From contig SFFJ01000002.1 of assembly GCA_004557855.1 (NCBI GenBank), positions 1-64,000 on the forward strand: DNA of 64,000 bases, written 5' to 3'. Below are positions 8,360-15,043 of this stretch, piece by piece. A program made the translations under genes and the position numbers. Numbering within the stretch: position 1 is the first letter of the stretch; the number at the start of each line of letters is the position of its first letter. The DNA comes from Oscillospiraceae bacterium (lineage in GTDB: Bacteria > Bacillota > Clostridia > Oscillospirales > Ruminococcaceae). Below the pieces are notes generated by a model, which saw only the letters and a program-made list of their open reading frames with translations, was not told where the DNA came from and did not search any database.

Positions 8360-8391
8360 CTGCCCCGTGCAGCGCCGCGGGGCGCTTTTTT
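8360..8391 (+). terminator. Terminator of the spore protein gene
   Basis: GCCCCG/CGGGGC stem followed by GCTTTTTT. Confidence 0.8.
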
Positions 8392-8414
8392 GCCGCCCCC
8401 GCCGCAATTTTGCC

Positions 8415-8443
8415 TTGCACAGCCCCCTGTTGCCTGTTAGAAT
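8415..8443 (+). promoter_or_regulatory. Sigma-A-like promoter of the 8494 gene
   Basis: TTGCAC and TAGAAT are separated by 17 bases, 51 bases before the TTG start. Confidence 0.6.
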
Positions 8444-8493
8444 AATAGTAGCAAGGCCCCTTAAATTTTGTGATAGAAAAGGAGTGACTTCAT

Positions 8494-9181
8494 TTGGCAG
8501 AAAAAAAGAAGGTAGAGCGTGAATTTGTGGAGGTCTCCACCGGGAAGACCGGCAGCCGCCCCGAATAAGAAAAGCGCCACCGGCAAGCGCATCGCCGCCG
8601 TGATCCTGTGGGTGCTGGCTCTGGCCGCCGAGGTCGGCGCCATCCTGATGCTGAACGGCAGATGGTACATACCGGAGGAGCAGAAGATGTACTGGCTCAT
8701 CGGGGCTCTGGTCATCGATCTCATCCTCGTCATCATCGGCAGCCAGCTGTGGAAAAAGGCCAACCGCCTTGATCCTGCCAGTAAGCAAAGCAGCGTCAAG
8801 TTCTTCCTGTGGAACAATATGGGCTTTATCGCAGCGGTCGTCTGCTTCCTGCCCGTCGTCATCCTGCTGCTGGCCAATAAGGACCTGGACGCCAAGACCA
8901 AAAAGATCGTCACCGTCGTGGCAGTCATCGCCCTCATCCTTGCCAGCGTGTTCTCCATCGATTTTAACCCCGTATCCGCCGAGGAGCTGGCCGAAGCCCA
9001 GCAGACCGTCGGCAACGGCTCGGTTTACTGGACGCAGTTCGGCAAGAGTTACCACCTTGACCCCAATTGCCACACCCTGATGCGGTCCAGTAAGGTCTAT
9101 CCGGGAACCATCGAGGAGGCCTTCGAGGCCAACCGCACCGACCCCTGCGATTTCTGCGCGCTGGATAAGGACGGCAACTGA
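8494..9181 (+). CDS. Membrane protein split by a frameshift near its N-terminus
   Basis: The expected start is TTG at 8494, seven bases after AAAAGGAGTG. That frame reads MAEKKKVEREFVEVSTGKTG and a few more residues, then hits TAA at 8566. The long frame resumes at CCCC (8559 to 8562): removing one C joins the frames into a continuous protein. The downstream part has four predicted membrane segments (about 8600 to 8960), then an extracellular-looking domain with YHLDPNC (H-x4-C) and PCDFC (C-x2-C), a possible metal site. Translation from GTG 8519 would avoid the shift but has a poor ribosome binding site. The cause may be mutation, assembly error or slippage. Function unknown. Confidence 0.7.
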
Positions 9182-9201
9182 CGGGAAAGGGAGCTGATGA
9201 G

Positions 9202-10128
9202 ATGAATTTGACCGATCTGCTTTCCGGCAGCGTGATCTCCTCCATCGCCGGGCAAACCGGCGCCAGCGAAAAGGATACCCAAAACGTTCTGGCCAATGCT
9301 CTGCCTGCACTGGTGGGCGCCATGGCGCAGAACGCCTCCACCGAGGAGGGCGCCGAAAGCTTGGCCCGGGCGCTGGACGACCACACCACCGCCGAGGGGC
9401 TTTCCGGCCTTTTGGGGAAGGTGGATACCGAGGACGGCGCCAAGATCCTGACCAAAATACTGGGCGGGCAGAATGACGCCGTGCAAAAGGTCGTTGCGAA
9501 GAAAAGCGGCGCCAGCAAGACCGATACCACCAAGATCCTGACCACGGCGGCCCCGCTGCTGCTGGCGGCGCTGGGCAGCCAGAAGAAAAAGACCAAGACC
9601 AAAAGCGCCGGTCTGGGCAGCCTGCTGACCGGCCTGCTGGGCGGCGGTGAGGACGATGAGGATGACGGCAGCACGCTGGTGTCCCTGGCGGGCAGCCTGC
9701 TGGGCGGCAGCGCCGAAAAGGAGGACGGCGGCGATCTGCTGACCTCTCTGGCGGGCGGCCTGCTGACCAACGCACTGGGCGGCGGCAGCGGCAAAAAGAA
9801 GAAAAACGACAGCGGCGATCTGCTCACCTCCCTGGCGGGCAGTCTGCTGGGCGGTATGCTGGATACCTCCGCCGAGGAGGAGAAAAAGCCCTCCGGCAAG
9901 AAGAAGACTTCTTCCTCCGGCAAGAAAACCACCACCTCCGGCAAGAAGAAAACCACTACCGGAAAGAAAACTACTGCCTCCGGGAAAAAGACGACTGCTT
10001 CCGGCGGAAAGAAAGCCGCTTCTAGCGGGAAGAAAACCGCGACTGCGAAGAAGTCCGCCAAAAAGGAGGATGACGCCGCCGAGCTGTTGGGCAGCGTACT
10101 GGGCAGCCTGCTGGGCGGCAAAAAGTAA
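9202..10128 (+). CDS. DUF937 protein with a basic histone-like tail
   Basis: A 308-residue protein. Residues 1 to about 125 fit DUF937 (LLSGSVISSIAGQTGASEKD, then NVLANALPALVGAMAQNA), a helical domain of unknown function. The middle contains three related segments rich in SLAGSLLGG. Residues about 235 to 300 are a low-complexity run of SGKKTT-type repeats rich in Lys, Ser and Thr, resembling histone H1-like tails, so nucleic acid binding is possible (inference). It starts 20 bases after the frameshifted gene and probably shares its message. Confidence 0.75.
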   Translation: MNLTDLLSGSVISSIAGQTGASEKDTQNVLANALPALVGAMAQNASTEEGAESLARALDDHTTAEGLSGLLGKVDTEDGAKILTKILGGQNDAVQKVVAKKSGASKTDTTKILTTAAPLLLAALGSQKKKTKTKSAGLGSLLTGLLGGGEDDEDDGSTLVSLAGSLLGGSAEKEDGGDLLTSLAGGLLTNALGGGSGKKKKNDSGDLLTSLAGSLLGGMLDTSAEEEKKPSGKKKTSSSGKKTTTSGKKKTTTGKKTTASGKKTTASGGKKAASSGKKTATAKKSAKKEDDAAELLGSVLGSLLGGKK

Positions 10129-10142
10129 AGATCCGCAGCATC

Positions 10143-10178
10143 GGGGCGGGGGCGCAAGGGCTCCCGCCCTGTTTTTTT
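10143..10178 (+). terminator. Terminator after the DUF937 gene
   Basis: GGGCGGG/CCCGCCC stem followed by GTTTTTTT. Confidence 0.85.
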
Positions 10179-10200
10179 GCCCGCCGGTATTGCCGGCCTG

Positions 10201-10280
10201 CGGCGGGCGCACCGCAGCGGCGAGGGCTGCACGGAATGAAATGGAGGGTCAGCACGAGTGGGGCGGAGGCTGCGCCCGCT
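10201..10280 (+). repeat. Family B intergenic repeat, copy 1
   Basis: Shares GAATGAAATGGAGGGTCAGC and flanking GCGGGCGC-type ends with copies near 13131 and, inverted, 56518. It lies upstream of the SpoIID-like gene. Confidence 0.8.
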
Positions 10281-10388
10281 TCCCCGCACTTTTCTGCCGC
10301 CGGCCGTCACCTTTTGGTAGACAAACCCGTTTCTATTCTGTATAATATAGTCGGAATATTACAAAACTGCCCGAAAGGAGGCCCTCCG

Positions 10389-11696
10389 ATGCCCAAATCG
10401 ACCCGCATACTGGCCGTCTGCGCCGCCCTGCTGCTGCTGGCCGCCTGCGGCAGCGCCCCCGTTGCCGGTGACGACATCCCGGTCGCTCCCACCATGCAAA
10501 GCGGGCAGGCCCTGCTGCCGGACTGGGAGCATATCCCCAAAAATGAGATCACCGAGGAGGACGAGCCGCCCGCCGGGACCCCCGGGCAGCCTGCGGAAAA
10601 GCCCGAGCAGAAATCCGACGGCAAGACCGAAAACAAGACCGACAAAACCGATACCAAGACCGACAATAAATCCGACAAAACCGATACCAAGCCAGATAAT
10701 AAAACCGACAATAAAACCGACAATAAAACCGAAAACAAGCCCGACCCCAAGCCGGAGCAGCCGGTAAAGCAGCCGGAGCCGACCCCGACACCCACCCCGA
10801 CCCCGGCCCCCGAGCCGGAGCCGACGCCTACGCCAACCCCCACCCCGACACCGACCCCAGAACCGGAGCCGGAGCCGGAGCCGACCCCCGAACCCGAGCT
10901 GACCGGCTACGGCACCCTCAATGTCATCGACGGCAGCACCCCCGTTACCGGCGATACCTATGAGATTTTGTGCCGTGTGGTGCAGAATGAGGTAGGCAAC
11001 ACCACCGCATGGGAGTCCACCAAGGCGATGGCGGTGGCCAGCTACAGCTACATCAAGTACTATAATGACTATCTGGGCAGAGCCCCCACCCTGCGGCTTT
11101 CCGCTGCCGAACCGGGCGACCGGGTAAAGGCGTGCGTGAAGGAGGTACTGGGGCAGGCGGTCTATTATAACGGCCGGTACGCCAACTGCACCTATTTTTC
11201 CATCAGCTGCGGCGTCACCACCACCGCCCAAAGCGTTTGGGGCACCACCCAGTACCCCTATCTCGTTTCGGTGGATTCCTCCATCGAGGTAGGGTATTCC
11301 TACAGCTGGTCGCCCTATGAAAAGAACTATACCTTTACAGCGGAGCAGATGGCGCAAAAAATGAACAGCGCCCTCGGCACCGCCCTCGACCCCGTCAATG
11401 ACGACCCCGCCGGCTGGCTGGAGATCACCTCCCGCACCGACGGCAAATACGTCGGCACCGTGCGGGTGGGTGATACCGTCACCACCGGCCGAAAGATCCG
11501 GGAGAATATCCTCGGGCTGCGCAGCCATGCCTTTGATATCAGCTATGATGAGGGCAGCCGCAGCTTTACCGTCACCACCTACGGCTACGGCCACGGCGTG
11601 GGGATGAGCCAGACCGGCAGTATGCTGTACGCCCAGCAGGGCTGGGATTATGTGCAGATCCTGAACCACTACTACCCCGGCACCGTAGTAAAATAA
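10389..11696 (+). CDS. SpoIID-domain lipoprotein
   Basis: A 435-residue protein. The start at 10389 follows AAGGAGG and gives a lipoprotein signal ending LLLLAACGS, so Cys18 or a neighbour would be lipidated. Residues about 75 to 175 are a disordered linker: tandem DNKTDNKTDNKT-type repeats, then Pro/Thr/Glu repeats. The rest is a SpoIID/LytB domain: RVVQNEVGN with the Glu expected to be catalytic, MAVASYSYIKYY, and YGYGHGVGMSQTG near the end. SpoIID proteins are lytic transglycosylases that cleave peptidoglycan during engulfment. This surface-anchored version may act in vegetative or sporulating cells. Confidence 0.85.
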   Translation: MPKSTRILAVCAALLLLAACGSAPVAGDDIPVAPTMQSGQALLPDWEHIPKNEITEEDEPPAGTPGQPAEKPEQKSDGKTENKTDKTDTKTDNKSDKTDTKPDNKTDNKTDNKTENKPDPKPEQPVKQPEPTPTPTPTPAPEPEPTPTPTPTPTPTPEPEPEPEPTPEPELTGYGTLNVIDGSTPVTGDTYEILCRVVQNEVGNTTAWESTKAMAVASYSYIKYYNDYLGRAPTLRLSAAEPGDRVKACVKEVLGQAVYYNGRYANCTYFSISCGVTTTAQSVWGTTQYPYLVSVDSSIEVGYSYSWSPYEKNYTFTAEQMAQKMNSALGTALDPVNDDPAGWLEITSRTDGKYVGTVRVGDTVTTGRKIRENILGLRSHAFDISYDEGSRSFTVTTYGYGHGVGMSQTGSMLYAQQGWDYVQILNHYYPGTVVK

Positions 11697-11711
11697 ACAG
11701 CGAACCACCCC

Positions 11712-11741
11712 ACCCGGCCCCTCATCGGCGGCCGGGTTTTT
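11712..11741 (+). terminator. Terminator of the SpoIID-like gene
   Basis: ACCCGGCC/GGCCGGGT stem followed by a T run. Confidence 0.85.
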
Positions 11742-11750
11742 GCTTGTCCC

Positions 11751-11984
11751 ATAGGTTTTCATCGGGGGGAAGCACCGTCGCCCACCCACCGCAGGGGGGA
11801 AATCCGCAGGGGAGAGAGGTGTGCCGCCCCGCAAATTTTTCACCGGGGGAAAGCGCCGCCGCCCGCCCGCCGCAGGGGAGAAATCCGCAGGGGAGAGGGC
11901 GTGCTGCCCCGTAAGGTTTTCACCGGGGGGAAGCACCGCCGCCCACCCACCGCAGGGAAGAAATCCGCAGGGGAGAGGGCAGCA
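11751..11984. repeat. Three tandem copies of an 80-bp repeat
   Basis: Copies start at 11751, 11831 and 11911, an exact 80-base period, with most differences being single bases. The third copy is cut short by the fba terminator. Each unit contains TTTTCACCGGGGG and AAATCCGCAGGGGAGAG. No convincing coding frame is seen. Confidence 0.85.
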
Positions 11985-12012
11985 AAAAAGCCCCGCCGGT
12001 GGGCGGGGCTTT
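11983..12012 (-). terminator. Terminator of fba
   Basis: On the minus strand, AAAGCCCCGCC pairs with GGCGGGGCTTT and is followed by TTTTGCT. Confidence 0.85.
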
Positions 12013-12049
12013 CGGGATGGTTCGGGATCATGCGATCATTCGGGGCGGG

Positions 12050-12985
12050 TCACGCCTTGCCGGAGCAGCCCAGAACGTCGTGCATCTTGTGGCGTACCAG
12101 CTCCCGGATGTGGTCACGGGCGGGGGTGAGGTACTGACGGGGGTCAAAGTGGTCGGGATGCTCGGCCATGTGCTGACGGATGGCGGCGGTCATGGCCAGA
12201 CGCAGGTCGCTGTCGATATTGATCTTGCAGACGGCCATCTCGGCGGCGTGGCGCAGCATCTCCTCGGGGATGCCGATGGCATCGGGCATCTTTCCGCCGA
12301 AGCGGTTGACGGTTTCAACATCGGCCTGGATGACCGAGGACGCACCGTGCAGAACGATGGGGAAGCCGGGCAGACGCTCGCTGACCTCCTGCAGGATATC
12401 GAAGCGCAGCTGGGGCTTCTGGCCGGGCTTGAACTTGTAGGCGCCGTGGCTGGTGCCGATGGCGATGGCCAGGGAGTCTACGCCGGTGCGGGTTACAAAT
12501 TCCTCTACCTCGGCGGGGTTGGTGAACTGGGCGTCCGCCTCGCTGACATTGACGGCGTCCTCGATGCCGGCCAGCTTGCCCAGCTCGCCCTCTACCATGA
12601 CGCCGCGCTCGTGGGCGTATTCCACCACCTTGCGGGTCACGGCGATGTTTTCTTCAAAGCTCAACTTGGAGCCGTCGATCATCACGGAGGTAAAACCGCC
12701 GTCGATGCAGTCCTTGCAGATCTCGAAGCCGTCGCCGTGATCGAGGTGCAGCGCGATGGGAACATCGGTATCCAGCACGGCGGCCTCCACCAGCTTGGTG
12801 AGGTAAACATGCTTGGCGTACTTGCGGGCGCCGGCGGAAACCTGCAGGATGACAGGGGCCTGCTCCAGCTGGGCGGCCTCGGTGATGGCCTGAACGATCT
12901 CCATGTTGTTGACATTGAAGGCGCCGATGGCGTAGCCGCCCTCGTAGGCCTTGCGGAACATTTCCTTGGTAGTGACCAGTGGCAT
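12050..12985 (-). CDS. fba: Class II fructose-bisphosphate aldolase
   Basis: A 311-residue zinc-dependent aldolase that interconverts fructose 1,6-bisphosphate with glyceraldehyde 3-phosphate and dihydroxyacetone phosphate in glycolysis. Visible motifs are YAIGAFNVNNME at the N-terminus, HLDHGDGFE with metal and catalytic residues, VMVEGELGKLAG, AIGTSHGAYKF, VLHGASSV and INIDSDLRLAM. Length and order fit the bacterial class IIB type. The start follows GGAGGAAAT. The gene is monocistronic, with its own promoter and terminator. Confidence 0.96.
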   Translation of the reverse strand: MPLVTTKEMFRKAYEGGYAIGAFNVNNMEIVQAITEAAQLEQAPVILQVSAGARKYAKHVYLTKLVEAAVLDTDVPIALHLDHGDGFEICKDCIDGGFTSVMIDGSKLSFEENIAVTRKVVEYAHERGVMVEGELGKLAGIEDAVNVSEADAQFTNPAEVEEFVTRTGVDSLAIAIGTSHGAYKFKPGQKPQLRFDILQEVSERLPGFPIVLHGASSVIQADVETVNRFGGKMPDAIGIPEEMLRHAAEMAVCKINIDSDLRLAMTAAIRQHMAEHPDHFDPRQYLTPARDHIRELVRHKMHDVLGCSGKA

Positions 12986-13029
12986 AATATTTCCTCCTTG
13001 AATGGTGATTTGAGTGGGTCTCTGATCCT

Positions 13030-13058
13030 ATTTTAGCAATATTCCCGCCCGAATGCAA
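13030..13058 (-). promoter_or_regulatory. Promoter of fba
   Basis: On the minus strand TTGCAT and TAAAAT are separated by 17 bases, 44 bases before the start codon. Confidence 0.7.
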
Positions 13059-13130
13059 TAAGATATGCAAAAATTTTGTGAAAATAATAACGATACCGGG
13101 GCCCCCGGTCGGGGTGGGCCATCCGTTACG

Positions 13131-13206
13131 GCGGGCGCGCCGCAGCGGGGAGGGCTGCCCGGAATGAAATGGAGGGTCAGCACGACTGGAGCGGAGGCGC
13201 GCCCGC
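13131..13206 (+). repeat. Family B intergenic repeat, copy 2
   Basis: The best-preserved copy: GCGGGCGCGCCGCAGCGGGG, then GAGGGCTGCCCG, GAATGAAATGGAGGGTCAGC and a GCGGAGGCGCGCCCGC end that partly complements the start. Confidence 0.85.
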
Positions 13207-13628
13207 ACCCCGCCCCGGCAGCAGATGTGAAAACCGTGCAGACGGCACCGGCGCAGTGCCCCGCCGAAAGCCCTGCGGCGTATGGGCTAATATTTTTCCG
13301 CGGCAAGCCGATGTCGAATATGGGGGAAAAGCACAAAGGCCGGGGCAAGGCCGGTAAACTATCCGTAGTGCCCATTTTATGGGAATTGCAGGCAGAAACG
13401 GATGTTTCCACACCCCCATTTGCGGGGATAAGCCCCCAAAACGGGAGACTTTTACACATTTTCCACCGAGTTTTCAACACCGCCGGCGCAAAACCCTGTG
13501 GAAAACGGGCGGGGGAAAATATTACACCGCGTATAGCCCCGCTGCGAATGAGCTGCCGCTAACTGCATAAAATCCACAGCGGGAAGCACAATAACAGGGA
13601 ATAGAACCCGCAAAAGGAGGGCAGCGAG
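13207..13628. other. Gene-free stretch with DnaA-box-like motifs
   Basis: No credible gene is seen. Four near matches to the DnaA box TTATCCACA lie within 120 bases: TTTTCCACC (13459), TTTTCAACA (13471), TTTTCCACA on the minus strand (13498 to 13506) and AATCCACA (13571). A ribosome binding site for the next gene lies at about 13614. Confidence 0.4.
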
Positions 13629-13889
13629 ATGCTGAAGGGAGTCAATAAGCAGGTGGTAGAGGTGGTAGAGGTGGATAATGAGTTTTTCGAACGGGCCATT
13701 TTGTTCATCAAGCCGGAACAGCAGCAGCACGGCGAGGAGGCCCTGCGGGAAAACGCCCGGCGCTATGTGGGAACGCTGCGCTGGCGTCCCAGGCGGGTGT
13801 GCGGCTGGCGGCTGTGGGGCGCCCGGCTGGCCTGGTGGGGCAGCGCGCTGGGGCTGGGCACGCTGCTGGGCGGCCTTCTGATAAAATAG
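13629..13889 (+). CDS. Small hypothetical protein with a C-terminal membrane segment
   Basis: An 86-residue protein starting after AAAGGAGGGCAGCGAG. The N-terminal half is charged (KQVVEVVEVDNEFFERAILF, then KPEQQQHGEEALRENARRYV). The C-terminal half is Trp/Gly/Leu-rich, with one likely membrane segment (ARLAWWGSALGLGTLLGGLL). The short VVEVV segment is encoded by a small direct repeat (GGTGGTAGA). I recognise no family. It lies directly upstream of the rlmB promoter. Confidence 0.65.
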   Translation: MLKGVNKQVVEVVEVDNEFFERAILFIKPEQQQHGEEALRENARRYVGTLRWRPRRVCGWRLWGARLAWWGSALGLGTLLGGLLIK

Positions 13890-13890
13890 G

Positions 13891-13920
13891 GTCGATTTTT
13901 GCGAAAGGGTATGCTATAAT
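13891..13920 (+). promoter_or_regulatory. Extended -10 promoter of rlmB
   Basis: TGCTATAAT (-10 at 13915 to 13920) with only a weak -35 (GTCGAT). The message would start near 13927 and carry cloverleaf element A in its leader. Confidence 0.55.
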
Positions 13921-13956
13921 GGTACCATCTATCAGCAACGCCCGCGGATGCCGCCG

Positions 13957-14050
13957 CCCCGGCCCCCGCACCGCCGGCCCCGCAGGGGCCGACGGCCCGC
14001 AGCCGCAGGCTGCGGGCAGCACGCCGCAGGCGTGCGTGCGGGGGCCGGGG
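13957..14050 (+). repeat. Cloverleaf palindromic element A
   Basis: The outer stem is 14 bp (13957 to 13970 with 14037 to 14050). The arms are 13975 to 13991, 13995 to 14017 and 14019 to 14035, with 7, 10 and 7 bp, all closed by GCA. It lies in the rlmB 5' leader. Confidence 0.9.
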
Positions 14051-14095
14051 ATGGGGCAGACCGCCGGGCAGCCCGAGGAGAAAGGAACCACGACC

Positions 14096-14863
14096 ATGCA
14101 GGAAAAAACAAAAGCAGCCGAGCAAAATCAGGTGCTGGCCGGCAGGAACCCCGTAATGGAGGCCCTGCGCAGCGGCCGGGAGCTGGAATGTGTCTACATA
14201 CAAAGCGGCAGCCCCAAGGGCCCCGTCGCCGCCATCCTCAATAAGGCAAGGGAGCAGGGCATCCCGGTAAAGGAAGTGACCCGGGAAAAGCTCGCCCAGC
14301 TCTCCGGCATCGAGACCCACCAGGGGGTCGCCGCCATCTGTGCGGCCGCCGCCTACGCCGAAATGCGGGACATCTACGACCGTGCCGGGGAGGAGCCCCT
14401 TTTTGTGGTCGTCTGCGATAACATCGAGGACCCCCACAACCTGGGCGCCATCATCCGCACGGCGGAGGCCTGCGGCGCCCACGGGGTCATCATCCCCAAG
14501 CGCCACAGCGCCGGTCTTACTGCGGCAGCGGTCAAAGCCTCCGCGGGAGCAGCGGTTTGCCTGCCGGTGGTGCGGGTCGCCAATCTCGTTTCCACCATGC
14601 AGCAGCTGAAGACCGAAAAAAACGTGTGGTTCACCTGCGCCGATATGGACGGCCAAAACTGGTGCCAGCTGGACTTTAAGGGCGCGGTGGGACTGGTCAT
14701 CGGCTCGGAGGGCAGCGGCGTCAGCCGCCTGGTCCGGGAGGAATGTGACTTTGTGGCCGCCCTGCCCATGCAGGGACAGATCAATTCGCTCAACGCATCG
14801 GTCGCCGGGGGAATCATCCTCTATGAGATCACCCGCCAGCGGCTGGGCCTGAAAGCAAAATAA
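14096..14863 (+). CDS. rlmB: 23S rRNA (guanosine-2'-O)-methyltransferase, RlmB type
   Basis: A 255-residue SpoU/TrmH-family enzyme expected to 2'-O-methylate a guanosine of 23S rRNA (G2251 in E. coli numbering) using S-adenosylmethionine. The N-terminal substrate-binding domain begins LAGRNPVMEAL. The SPOUT knot motifs are DNIEDPHNLGAIIRTAEACG, then LVIGSEGSGVSRLV and INSLNASVAGGIILYE. The start is set at 14096 behind AAAGGA. Upstream codons in the same frame are the translated cloverleaf and are not credible protein. Confidence 0.92.
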   Translation: MQEKTKAAEQNQVLAGRNPVMEALRSGRELECVYIQSGSPKGPVAAILNKAREQGIPVKEVTREKLAQLSGIETHQGVAAICAAAAYAEMRDIYDRAGEEPLFVVVCDNIEDPHNLGAIIRTAEACGAHGVIIPKRHSAGLTAAAVKASAGAAVCLPVVRVANLVSTMQQLKTEKNVWFTCADMDGQNWCQLDFKGAVGLVIGSEGSGVSRLVREECDFVAALPMQGQINSLNASVAGGIILYEITRQRLGLKAK

Positions 14864-14900
14864 CCCGGATGCCCCGCAGGGCAGGCGGGACCCGCAATAC

Positions 14901-14985
14901 GGCGGGCCGCGCCTCCGCTGCCGGTCGGGCTGACCCTCCGCTTCGCTGCGGGCAGCCCTCCCCCCGCTGCGGCGCGCCCCGCCCG
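14901..14985 (-). repeat. Family B intergenic repeat, copy 3 (inverted, diverged)
   Basis: Read on the minus strand it has GCGCGCCGCAGCGG, GAGGGCTGCCCG and GGAGGGTCAGC as in copies 1 and 2. The AATGAAAT core is replaced by CAGCGAAGC. Confidence 0.65.
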
Positions 14986-15043
14986 GCGGCACCCGGTACG
15001 ATACAAAAACCAACCGACATCATAACGAAAGCGGAGGGATACC

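Noticed and set aside
10619..10760. The DNKT-encoding repeats in the SpoIID-like gene as a DNA-level regulatory repeat
   Set aside because: The repeat keeps the reading frame and encodes a normal disordered linker of a lipoprotein.
11751..11984. The 80-bp tandem repeats, and the 37-bp repeats at 56407, as CRISPR arrays
   Set aside because: The copies are directly adjacent with no unique spacers, and no cas gene is present.
13065..13562. A 165-codon frame between fba and the 13629 gene
   Set aside because: It begins in the fba promoter, crosses a family B repeat and has no start signal or recognisable sequence.
13459..13578. The DnaA-box-like cluster as the chromosome origin
   Set aside because: No dnaA, dnaN, rpmH or other origin neighbour is present and no box is perfect.
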